A stretch of 64,000 nt of DNA from an uncultured Aquimarina sp. (GTDB taxonomy: Bacteria; Bacteroidota; Bacteroidia; Flavobacteriales; Flavobacteriaceae). The notes under the pieces were generated by a model, which had not been told where the DNA came from, ran no database searches, and saw only the letters and a list, made by a program, of their open reading frames with translations. Location: NCBI GenBank assembly GCA_947498785.1, contig CANMLS010000017.1, positions 38,953 through 102,952 on the forward strand, in the 5' to 3' direction. This document shows, piece by piece, positions 55,846 through 63,810 of this stretch. The position numbers were made by a program, and so were the translations under genes. Position 1 is the stretch's first letter. Every line of letters begins with the position of its first letter.

Positions 55846-56517
55846 ATGAAAGGCTGTTTACTCTTCTTTTTATTGACCATTTCAATGGTTGGACAACAAA
55901 CTATAGATTTTGGAGCTGATCCAGAAGGAAATTCAACTATATCACCATATAGTACTACAATGATTGTTAGAAATGCTCCAGCTGATAAGACAATTCTGGG
56001 TAATCAATACTATGAGGAATATAATAGCCTTGCCACAGTATATATAGATAAGAAAAAAGCTCATAAGTGTTTAGTACGATATAATGCATTTAATGATGAG
56101 ATAGAAGTGACAGAAAATGACAAGGCGTTCAATATGCTAAAAATAGATAATATTGAAGTTGTTCTGGATAGATATAGTTATAAGTTATTTGATTATGAAG
56201 GAAAGAAGCAATTTTTTATTGTCTTTAATAAAGGGCGATATTCTTTTGGGATAAAAGCAAAAAAGAAAATAAAGGAAGGGAAACAGGCTTCTACTAGTTA
56301 TGAAACAAGTAGACCATCTAGATATATTGAAGTTAATAAGTATTTTATAATTGACACAGAGAAATCAGAAATAAGGAATATAAAACTGAATAAAAAAGAA
56401 GTTATTAAAGTACTTGATAAAAAAGATGAAATTCAAAAGGTAGCGTCTTCAAAAAAATTAAGCTTCAAGAAAGAAAAAGACCTAATCAAAATTATGAATC
56501 TTTATAATTCTCTATAA
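55846..56517 (+). CDS. Secreted hypothetical protein, paralog 1 of 2
   Basis: 223 residues. Signal peptide KGCLLFFLLTISMVGQQ. Body with VRNAPADKTILGNQYYEEYNSLATVY, LVRYNAFNDEIEVTEN and a lysine-rich C-terminal helix (VASSKKLSFKKEKDLIKIMNLYNSL). About half the residues agree with the next gene, so the two are tandem duplicates. The pattern NDEIEV resembles small periplasmic proteins of Flavobacteria seen only as hypotheticals. No function assigned. Confidence 0.7.
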   Translation: MKGCLLFFLLTISMVGQQTIDFGADPEGNSTISPYSTTMIVRNAPADKTILGNQYYEEYNSLATVYIDKKKAHKCLVRYNAFNDEIEVTENDKAFNMLKIDNIEVVLDRYSYKLFDYEGKKQFFIVFNKGRYSFGIKAKKKIKEGKQASTSYETSRPSRYIEVNKYFIIDTEKSEIRNIKLNKKEVIKVLDKKDEIQKVASSKKLSFKKEKDLIKIMNLYNSL

Positions 56518-56739
56518 AATTAATTGTATCAATTGTTTACTTTTCGAAAAATGCTTGAAAATATGGTTACCCATTTTTATCGTAGTTAAAATTAGAGATT
56601 GACTTACCAGTTTAATTTTATCCAAATTAAGTGATAAATATTTTTATGTCATTTTGTTAATGAATGTTCTTAATAATAGTTGAAATATTATGTATAAAAA
56701 TTGTTTATTTGGTGTAGGAAATTTAAAACTTAAAATGGA

Positions 56740-57408
56740 ATGAAAAACTTGTTTTTATTGCTTTTGTTGTCTAAGGCTTATATGGTTCTTGGGCAAGTTA
56801 AATCTGATTCGATTTCTAAAGCTGGAGAAACATCAAACCTAAGTGCCTATGGGACCCGAGTGGTCGTTAGGAAACCCTCCAAATATTCTGTTCAGGGACA
56901 TCAATACTATGAAAATGAAAACAAACTTGCTTCAGTATATGTGAATGGAAAAAAATCGCGCAGAACCTTTGTAAGATATAATGCATTAAATGACGAAATA
57001 GAGGTCACCGAAATATTTAATATTTTAAAAAAAGAAAACATTAATGTTGTTTTGGATGAGGGATATATCTATAAAGTGTTAGATTTTGAAGGAACAAAAC
57101 AATTCTTTGTTTTTTTGAAAGAAGGGAAAAATTCTTTGGTTATGAAAGTGGAAAAGAAGATAAAAGAAGGTAAAGATGCGATTGGTGGTTATGAACAAAC
57201 AACAAATGATAAGTATGTCGAAAAGCGTAGTTATTTCATATTGAAGACAGGAGGAGATTTGTTTAAGATCAAATTAAAACAAAAAGATATACTTAAAGTT
57301 TTGGGAGACAAAAAAACTGAAATAGAAAAATATGCATCTTCAAAAAAATTAAACTTTAAAAAAGAAGAAGATTTGATTAAAATAGTTGGCTACTATAATA
57401 CTTTATAG
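56740..57408 (+). CDS. Secreted hypothetical protein, paralog 2 of 2
   Basis: 222 residues, same layout as the preceding gene: signal peptide KNLFLLLLLSKAYMVLGQ, then VQGHQYYENENKLASVYVNGKK, FVRYNALNDEIEVTE, FEGTKQFFVFLKEGKNS and the C-terminal ASSKKLNFKKEEDLIKIVGYYNTL. The 222-base gap between the two copies suggests separate promoters. It converges with the DUF3810 gene, with only two bases between them. Confidence 0.7.
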   Translation: MKNLFLLLLLSKAYMVLGQVKSDSISKAGETSNLSAYGTRVVVRKPSKYSVQGHQYYENENKLASVYVNGKKSRRTFVRYNALNDEIEVTEIFNILKKENINVVLDEGYIYKVLDFEGTKQFFVFLKEGKNSLVMKVEKKIKEGKDAIGGYEQTTNDKYVEKRSYFILKTGGDLFKIKLKQKDILKVLGDKKTEIEKYASSKKLNFKKEEDLIKIVGYYNTL

Positions 57409-57410
57409 AT

Positions 57411-58475
57411 CTATAATTTGGTCTTGTAATAATTGACTAATAATGCTACTACATAACTATAAGTTTCTATACCATCGGGTTGGTTATTTGCTTTTAAGTA
57501 ACTATCGTAGGTGCTTTTAAAAATAGGCTCAAGAGGATTTTCATAAGATTCCCAAAATTGATTTACTTCCAGATAATTTTTTCGAATCCCTGGACGTAAT
57601 TTTTCGATAAGACAAATGGCTTTTTCTTCGTTACGAAGATACAGATCATTTAAGCAAAACTTAAGCGCAAATGTGATTCCGCTATAATTAAAATAGGAAT
57701 CATCATAATTTATTGTGGTCAAAGCGGCTATAAAGTTAGCTTCATTTTCTTTTGCAAATCCTAATTGATGAGCCTGCTCATGACAACTTGTAGTTGGCGC
57801 TTTATAGTTTAGAATTAACCCATTTATCTGTGCCTCATTGGTGATAGGATTTAAATATCCGCTAAAACCCATATAGGTAAGAGGAAGGCTTAAAAGAGAT
57901 GTTTTAATACTTTTGGGATGATAATTTAACGAGGGGAATATAGAATTAAGTTGATCGTATGCAGGAACTGTTTTTTGAAAAATTTCTTTTTTAGAATATG
58001 GAATTCGTATCGGTAAAGAGTCGTTGGATTCTAATTTTAAATGTAAAGAATTAGCTTGAGAAATCAGGTTCTCTGAAACCTTAATAAGTTCTATTTCTGT
58101 ATATTGATCATCAATTTTTAGTATTTCATGCAATGGAAGTCTATAGTAATTCATACCCCATAGAATGTGAAAACTAGCATAAACAATAGATAAAGTAGCT
58201 CCAATCTCTAACAGCACTTCTTTCCAGAGTATTTTTTTTCTAAATACTTTCTTGAATAAAAATCGAATCAACGATATGATTAAAACACAATATAATACGT
58301 CTCCAAAAGAAAACGGAATCCATCCAAATACATAACGTAGAATTTTAGAAGTATAAATAAAAACTCCGTTACTGTAAAACCGATCGATAAAATCAGGAAA
58401 AAAAGAAAGAACTTTAATCAGAATGATTTGAACTGGCAATAATATTGTAAGATATAGCTTTGTTTTGTATTGCAT
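57411..58475 (-). CDS. DUF3810 membrane protein with HExxH motif
   Basis: 354 residues. Three N-terminal membrane segments (LTILLPVQIILIKVLSFFPDF, FGDVLYCVLIISLIRFLF, LLEIGATLSIVYASFHILWG) precede an extracytoplasmic helical domain. It contains SCHEQAHQLGFAKENEANF: HEQAH is a zincin-type HExxH and the Glu in ENEA lies where a third ligand would be. This is the DUF3810 family, not known to have been shown to be a protease (to my knowledge). Single-gene unit. Confidence 0.85.
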   Translation of the reverse strand: MQYKTKLYLTILLPVQIILIKVLSFFPDFIDRFYSNGVFIYTSKILRYVFGWIPFSFGDVLYCVLIISLIRFLFKKVFRKKILWKEVLLEIGATLSIVYASFHILWGMNYYRLPLHEILKIDDQYTEIELIKVSENLISQANSLHLKLESNDSLPIRIPYSKKEIFQKTVPAYDQLNSIFPSLNYHPKSIKTSLLSLPLTYMGFSGYLNPITNEAQINGLILNYKAPTTSCHEQAHQLGFAKENEANFIAALTTINYDDSYFNYSGITFALKFCLNDLYLRNEEKAICLIEKLRPGIRKNYLEVNQFWESYENPLEPIFKSTYDSYLKANNQPDGIETYSYVVALLVNYYKTKL

Positions 58476-58608
58476 TGGGTAAATATATTTACAATTATGA
58501 ATTTAGTGTAATGAATTAAGAATTTTTTAGTATCCATTAATTTATCCTTTGAAAATTTGATACTTAATTAAAAATTAAGAATTTCGCAATTCTAAATACA
58601 ACACACAT

Positions 58609-60069
58609 ATGAATTCAGAAATAAGAGCCTTAGAACCCAAAACTCTTTGGAATAAATTTGCAGATCTTAATGAAGTGCCAAGACCTTCAAAAAAAGAAGA
58701 ACGAGTTATAGAGTTTATAAAAGATTTTGGAACATCTTTAGGATTGATAACAGAGGTTGATCATGTGGGTAATGTCCTTATAAAAAAACCAGCCACCCAA
58801 GGATTTGAAAATCGTAAAACAGTCGTGATGCAGTCACATTTGGATATGGTACATCAAAAGAATGCAGATACTGATTTCGATTTTGATACTCAAGGAATAG
58901 AAATGTATGTTGATGGAGATTGGGTACGTGCTAATGGAACCACACTTGGTGCTGATAATGGATTAGGTGTAGCGACAATTATGGCAATTCTTGAATCAAC
59001 AGATATTGCCCACCCTACTCTTGAAGCACTGTTTACTATTGATGAAGAAACAGGTATGACAGGAGCTATGGGGTTAGAAGGAGGCTGGTTACAAGCGGAT
59101 ATACTTTTAAACCTGGATACAGAAGAAGATGATGAAATCGGAGTAGGTTGTGCGGGAGGAATAGATGTAACGGCTAAAAGAACCTATAAAGAAGAGCTTA
59201 TAGGTCAAGGTAAAAAGGCATATACTATTTCAGTTACAGGGCTTAATGGAGGTCATTCAGGAATGGATATTCATAAAGGGTTGGGAAATGCCAATAGGAT
59301 AATGAATAGACTGTTGTTTGATGGTTTTGAAAATTTTGGTTTACAAGTTAGTGAAATCAAAGGAGGAAGTTTACGCAATGCTATACCAAGAGAGAGCTTT
59401 GCAAGTATAGTGGTCGATACCGTACAAGCCGAAGCTTTTATGTTTGAAATCAATGAATTAATAAAAACAATTCAAAATGAACTTAGTATTGTTGATCCAA
59501 ATCTTATTATAGAAGTTGAAGCAGTCGATTTACCAGAAAAAGTAATGGAATTAGAAGTGCAGGAAGGGATGTTGAAAGCTTTATATGCAGCACATAATGG
59601 AGTGTATAAAATGAGTGCATCTATTCCAGATTTGGTAGAAACTTCTAATAATATAGCAAAAGTTACTGTTGGAAATGGAGAAATAGTTATTGAATGTTTA
59701 ACCCGAAGTAGTGTAGAGTCTTCTAAACTGGATTTGGTGAATAAATTAAGAGCAACTTTTGAATTGATAGGGTGTGAAGTAATTACTAGTAGTGATTACC
59801 CTGGCTGGGCACCTAATATGAATTCTTCAATTTTAAAAGTATTAGATGAATTATATCAAAAATTAAACGGAGAAAAAGCACATGTAGCTGCTTGTCACGC
59901 TGGTTTAGAATGCGGTATTTTGGGACAAAATTATCCAGATATGGATATGATATCTTTTGGTCCTACAATTTTGGGAGCACATTCCCCAGACGAACGAGCA
60001 AGTATTTCTTCTGTTCAGAAATATTGGAAGTTTGTTAAAGAGATTTTAGCAAATATTCCTAAACAGTAG
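58609..60069 (+). CDS. pepD: Aminoacyl-histidine dipeptidase (M20C)
   Basis: 486 residues, usual length. Zinc ligands and catalytic residues sit in MQSHLDMVHQK, TTLGADNGLGVATIMAIL, TIDEETGMTGA and LLNLDTEE, with the C-terminal HACHAGLECG-type motif (VAACHAGLECGILGQ). It is a cytosolic di-zinc peptidase cleaving Xaa-His and other dipeptides. Single gene followed by an inverted-repeat element. Confidence 0.95.
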   Translation: MNSEIRALEPKTLWNKFADLNEVPRPSKKEERVIEFIKDFGTSLGLITEVDHVGNVLIKKPATQGFENRKTVVMQSHLDMVHQKNADTDFDFDTQGIEMYVDGDWVRANGTTLGADNGLGVATIMAILESTDIAHPTLEALFTIDEETGMTGAMGLEGGWLQADILLNLDTEEDDEIGVGCAGGIDVTAKRTYKEELIGQGKKAYTISVTGLNGGHSGMDIHKGLGNANRIMNRLLFDGFENFGLQVSEIKGGSLRNAIPRESFASIVVDTVQAEAFMFEINELIKTIQNELSIVDPNLIIEVEAVDLPEKVMELEVQEGMLKALYAAHNGVYKMSASIPDLVETSNNIAKVTVGNGEIVIECLTRSSVESSKLDLVNKLRATFELIGCEVITSSDYPGWAPNMNSSILKVLDELYQKLNGEKAHVAACHAGLECGILGQNYPDMDMISFGPTILGAHSPDERASISSVQKYWKFVKEILANIPKQ

Positions 60070-60095
60070 CAGATAATCTTTGTATTACATATAAA

Positions 60096-60226
60096 GAGGC
60101 TGTCTAAAAAGTCAATTCTCTTTGTCAAACTGAGCTCATCGAAGTTTTTAATGCTTTGATTTTCAAAATATCTTTGACAGACTCCGACTGACAATTTTAA
60201 GTTCCTAATACTTTTTAGACAGCCTC
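60096..60226. repeat. 131-bp inverted-repeat element, REP/MITE-like
   Basis: Ends GAGGCTGTCTAAAAAGT and ACTTTTTAGACAGCCTC are perfect 17-bp inverted repeats. Further inside, TTGTCAAACTGAG and CTCCGACTGACAA are partly complementary, so the whole unit can fold into one long hairpin. It contains CTGAGCTCATCGAAG, a motif common in dispersed intergenic repeats of Bacteroidetes. No coding capacity. It may also terminate the two convergent genes. Confidence 0.75.
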
Positions 60227-60241
60227 CTTATTATGATAGTG

Positions 60242-61007
60242 TTATTCTGCAGTAAATTCTTCTATAAACGCTTCATTAGTATCAGGTTCTGTAGTTTTAA
60301 CACCTCTACGATCAATAACTACTTGATTGTATTGCTCTATAGCTGCATTAATATCCTTAACTAGATTATCATAAGTGCCATCATCATCTATCTCTACAAT
60401 AGCATTTAGACGATTGATAAAAGCACGATATGCCACCTCTGTTTCTTTGATGAGACTTTCCATTTCTGCTTCTACTTTTTGTCCTATTTCCTGAGTACGA
60501 TCCAGATATTTTGTTGCAAAAGTATCATTAGCATGTTGCAAAGCACTCAAAAAAGCCTTTATCACCTCCAGACTATCAGCAGCTTTATGTAAAGTGTCTT
60601 TATCTCTTATAGCATTTAAAAAATCTGTGGTAACACGGGTTTGCAATTGATAATTAAGGCGATAGATTCGTTTACCATAACTATCAAAAGTTGTTAATAC
60701 TAATGGCTGCTTTTCTATACACTGCATCAGGATGCTTGGTAAGTCCTATCAAGGTAGTACGCAATCCAATAGTTAGTTCATCACGTTCTTTATCTATAGC
60801 GATAAGTTCTTCTGTGTTTATGAGTTATCTACTAGGCTCAAAAGCTTCGGCAGCATTACTTTTTATTTGTTGTAACTCATCGTATCTAGTTTGTAGTTTT
60901 TTGTGGATTGGACCTCTTTTTTGAGTAAGAATTAAAATATCCTCTACAAATTGAATCATCTCACCATTTCTGTATTTTGCGGTAAGGGCTGTTTTGACAG
61001 TAATCAT
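60242..61007 (-). pseudogene. DUF6261-like gene broken by a stop codon and a frameshift
   Basis: Conceptual translation on the minus strand runs from TALTAKYRNGEMIQFVEDIL through NTEELIAIDKERDELTIGL and HPDAVYRKAA to YGKRIYRLNYQLQTRVTTDF and ends with AIEQYNQVVIDRRG. This is the layout of DUF6261, a helical family of unknown role. A TAA stop interrupts after EAFEPSR (60825-60827), with the frame continuing in phase beyond it. At AAAA 60687-60690 one extra base shifts the frame. Both reading segments are otherwise well preserved, so decay is recent, unless a recoding event is involved. Confidence 0.75.
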
Positions 61008-61088
61008 AATATTTAGGTTTTAAGAAGTTACGAAACTAATGAAATGTTTAAAAATAAATAAGCATGTATAAAAAAATCGTAATAAAAC

Positions 61089-61311
61089 GTTCCTGCCACT
61101 GTACAAAATGCTTCGGTAACTACCAGAATGCTCTTGTCATTGTGTGAAGTATTTCGGTAACTGTCAGAATGCTCTTGTCATTGTGCGAAGTATTTCGGGA
61201 ACTGTAAGAATGTTCCTGTCACTGTGCAAAGTGCTTCGGCAATCACCAGAATGCTCTTGTCATTGTGCAAAGTGTTTCGGCAACTACCATAATGTTCTCG
61301 CCATTGTGCAG
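61089..61311. repeat. Array of 41-bp tandem repeats
   Basis: Five full units begin at 61089, 61130, 61171, 61212 and 61253, followed by an 18-base partial at 61294. The period is exactly 41 bp with no indel. Units fall into two subtypes by their first bases (GTTC in 1, 4, 6; GCTC in 2, 3, 5). Because 41 is not a multiple of three the array is not coding. It lies just upstream of the broken DUF6261 gene. Confidence 0.9.
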
Positions 61312-61481
61312 AAATTTATATATCATTTTTTCCTAGGTGATGATCTGTCTTTACCTAAAATTAATTTAGTACATTCGAAAAGAAAATGTTTATTAACCAT
61401 TTAATATATACAAATGTTTATAATCATTTGTAAATGGAAGATTTATATATAGCCTTGTTAGCAACAAGCCGAGTCACTCAT

Positions 61482-61919
61482 ATGGACATAAAGACTGAAT
61501 TTACTATTGAACCTTGCGAAAAGGAAAATATAAAGAAAATCGTTGACGGAATTAACGAATACAACTTGAGTCAAGTTCCTGCAATTGCTGATATATGGAC
61601 TCGCTTAGAGTTTGTAGCTAAAGATGAAAACGGAATTGAAATTGGCGGAATATTGGCTGGACTTGGATATTGGAATGGTCTTGAAATTAAAATTTTATGG
61701 ATAAAAGAAGAATACCGAAAAAAAGGAATTGGAACCAAAATTTTAAAACACGCCGAAAAAATAGCTATTGAAAAAGGAGCAAAAATTTCAATGCTTGACA
61801 CATTTGATTTCCAAGCAGAGGAATTTTACTTGAAAAATGGATATGAAGCAATCGGAGAAATGAAAGGTTTTCCGAAAGGACGTAGACGAATATATTTTTC
61901 GAAACAATTAACAGAATAA
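61482..61919 (+). CDS. GNAT family N-acetyltransferase
   Basis: 145 residues from the ATG at 61482; an upstream in-frame ATG at 61434 would add 16 residues that run through a palindromic spacer (CTTGTT-AGC-AACAAG, 61454-61468), so it is less likely. The GNAT core is LEIKILWIKEEYRKKGIGTKILKHAE with the R-x-x-G-x-G loop, then MLDTFDFQAEEFYLKNGYEAIGE as the C-terminal strand-helix. Substrate unknown. It sits in the repeat-rich right end of the window and may be accessory. Confidence 0.85.
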   Translation: MDIKTEFTIEPCEKENIKKIVDGINEYNLSQVPAIADIWTRLEFVAKDENGIEIGGILAGLGYWNGLEIKILWIKEEYRKKGIGTKILKHAEKIAIEKGAKISMLDTFDFQAEEFYLKNGYEAIGEMKGFPKGRRRIYFSKQLTE

Positions 61920-61930
61920 AACAAAAGCCA

Positions 61931-61999
61931 GTTGCTTAAAAAAATAACTTAACGTGTAAAATACTTGATGTTATAGAAATTGAGGTTATGCAACAGCCA
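61931..61999. repeat. Spacer repeat, copy A
   Basis: 69 bases beginning GTTGCTTAAAAAAATAACTT and ending TGCAACAGCCA, about 90% identical by eye to the copy at 63743-63810, same orientation. Downstream, up to 62266, there is a perfect hairpin ACCAAATC-TTTT-GATTTGGT (62062-62081) and a TATATTTAACGTTA box (62168-62181); no gene was seen in this 347-base gap. Confidence 0.75.
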
Positions 62000-62266
62000 T
62001 ACTATATAGCAAATTGAGCGATTAGTATTTAATCTAAAGATCTGTGTTTATTTGCAAAATCACCAAATCTTTTGATTTGGTATTAAATGAGAAAAATTAA
62101 AACAAAATGCAAAAGATTTGGCTTGTGACTAAACCGAAAATAATTGCTTGTTTTGCCCAACTTGCCATATATTTAACGTTACCAGCACAATTTCTCAAAA
62201 TATACTGGTAACAATTTAACCGACCAAGACATTAACTATTATACTAAGTAAAAAAATAAAACAGAA

Positions 62267-63100
62267 ATGAGAAAAACAATTTTCACACTTGCATTATTTG
62301 GAATTAGTTTTGGCATCAAAGCTCAGCAAGATATTTCAGGGGAACTAACACTTACCTCTAATTTAAATACTGAATGGTCAAAATTAACCTTTAAAAGAAA
62401 TGGTGAACCTAATAATGGTTTTGTACAATATTATGGAGGTACTGATTCAGGAATGATTATAGGAGTCTCTGGTGTAAATCCAATACGGTTTTACTCTAAC
62501 GGACAAGAAAAAATGAGAATCTCGAAAGAGGGTGATTTACGTTTAACTTCTTTAAGTTCTGTTTGGTCAAAGATCACGTTCAAACAAGAAGGTGAACCTA
62601 ATAATGGTTTTGTACAATATTATGGAGGTACTGATTCAGGAATGATTATAGGAGTCTCTGGTGTAAATCCAATACGGTTTTACTCTAATGGACAAGAAAA
62701 AATGAGAATCTCTAAAGAAGGAAATCTAGCAATAGGTACAATGGACACAAAAGGTTATAAACTTGCAATAGCTGGTAAAGTAGTTGCTGAGGAAGTAAAA
62801 GTGGCTTTACAAACCAGTTGGCCAGATTATGTTTTTAAGGATAACTATGAACTCCCAACCCTAAACGAAGTAGAAAATCATGTCAAACAAAAAGGACATT
62901 TAAAAGATATTCCAAGTGCTAAGCAGGTAGAAGAAAATGGAATTTTCCTAGGCGAAATGGAATCTAAATTACTTCAAAAAATTGAGGAATTGACTCTTTA
63001 CACAATTCAACAGGAGAAAAAAATAAAAGAATTGGAGTCACTAAATGATAAGTTACTTGAATTACAATCACGACTTGAAAAGCTAGAATCTGAAAAGTAA
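62267..63100 (+). CDS. Secreted protein with internal duplication and C-terminal coiled coil
   Basis: 277 residues. Signal peptide RKTIFTLALFGISFGIKAQ. Two beta-rich repeats follow at a 63-residue period, each with WSKxTFKxxGEPNNGFVQYY and IRFYSNGQEKMRISKEG. The C-terminal third (YELPTLNEVENHVKQKGHL, KDIPSAKQVEENG, then a heptad coiled coil IEELTLYTIQQEKKIKELE) is the ending of Bacteroidetes tail-fibre-like secreted proteins, resembling the anchor after peptidase S74-type stalks. Likely a surface trimer; no partner genes are nearby. Confidence 0.8.
   Translation: MRKTIFTLALFGISFGIKAQQDISGELTLTSNLNTEWSKLTFKRNGEPNNGFVQYYGGTDSGMIIGVSGVNPIRFYSNGQEKMRISKEGDLRLTSLSSVWSKITFKQEGEPNNGFVQYYGGTDSGMIIGVSGVNPIRFYSNGQEKMRISKEGNLAIGTMDTKGYKLAIAGKVVAEEVKVALQTSWPDYVFKDNYELPTLNEVENHVKQKGHLKDIPSAKQVEENGIFLGEMESKLLQKIEELTLYTIQQEKKIKELESLNDKLLELQSRLEKLESEK
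62402..62712 (+). repeat. Near-identical internal DNA duplication, 189-bp period
   Basis: A block of about 120 bases starting at 62402 recurs at 62591 with a single difference (AACGG versus AATGG), then the copies diverge. It lies inside the secreted coiled-coil protein gene. Confidence 0.85.
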
Positions 63101-63170
63101 AAAAGTTTATATCACTATATCAAAACATAACTGCCCTTTGGGTTAGTAACGTTTGTTATATTTAACGTTA

Positions 63171-63376
63171 TGTGTCATTTGATGAAATTGAATACTTAAA
63201 ACTGATGGCAAGTGGATTAATGTAAGCGAAATGAGACCTTTTCGTGATTTAGACATAATTCTTTTGAGAATGATAAGATTAATTATTTTATCCTGAAAAG
63301 CACTGAAAATGAACTAAACCTAAAAGAAAAAAAAGTAGAAAATTGCTCTGAAAACTTATCTGATTTAAACTTTTGA
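63171..63376 (+). pseudogene. Decayed gene fragment with two frameshifts
   Basis: Three frames join into one plausible protein: SFDEIEYLK, then TDGKWINVSEMRPFRDLD after a one-base gap in an A run near 63190, then HNSFENDKINYFILKSTENE after another one-base loss near 63254, ending in LSDLNF and a TGA at 63374-63376. No intact start-to-stop frame exists. The family is unknown. The open frame that follows may be its 3' part. Confidence 0.4.
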
Positions 63377-63645
63377 AATACAATTTTGAATGGAATAACG
63401 AAAAAGGTATAATTGAATTCAATAAAATTTTAGACAAACCAGAAATCCTTGAAATGCTAAAGAAAACTGGATATGCAGGTCGGAAAATACTATTAGAAAA
63501 AATAGATGACACTTTATTGATTTCTACTTTTCATAATAATCATAAAGGATTAGTGCTCCCGATTAAAGAAATTGACGAAACTAAAGCTGTTTTATATGGA
63601 TTTCCGTTAGAACCTTATGAAACAATAGCAGAAAGAATTAATTAA
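63373..63645 (+). CDS. Hypothetical protein, possibly the 3' part of a broken gene
   Basis: 90 residues, not recognised: KYNFEWNNEKGIIEFNKIL, then a helical LEMLKKTGYAGRKILLEKI and a strand-rich end LVLPIKEIDETKAVLYGFPLE. Its only early start is a TTG that overlaps the stop of the decayed frame upstream; the first ATG is 28 codons in. It is therefore either translationally coupled or a remnant of the same gene. Followed at once by AACGTT and the palindrome CAACGGT-A-ACCGTTG (63659-63673). Confidence 0.4.
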   Translation: MKYNFEWNNEKGIIEFNKILDKPEILEMLKKTGYAGRKILLEKIDDTLLISTFHNNHKGLVLPIKEIDETKAVLYGFPLEPYETIAERIN

Positions 63646-63742
63646 AAACGTTTTACAACAACGGTAACCGTTGCATAACTACTATTCTTGATAAACTCAG
63701 ACAGTTTTAATATATTCAAAATAAAATTAGCACTGAAAATCA

Positions 63743-63810
63743 ATTGTTTAAAAAATAACTCAACGTATAAAATACTTGATATTATAGAAATTGAGGTTGT
63801 GCAACAGCCA
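63743..63810. repeat. Spacer repeat, copy B
   Basis: 68 bases beginning ATTGTTTAAAAAATAACTC and ending TGCAACAGCCA, direct repeat of 61931-61999. One A shorter and with a few substitutions. Confidence 0.75.

Noticed and set aside
61144..61404. 86-codon plus-strand frame with a repeated Cys/Leu-rich sequence
   Set aside because: It is an open frame produced by the 41-bp tandem repeats; the period is not a multiple of three, so units are read in changing frames and no protein repeat results.
61920..63810. True integron with attC sites
   Set aside because: Spacers recur, but clear GTTRRRY core sites and an integrase were not found, so only a cassette-like organisation is reported.
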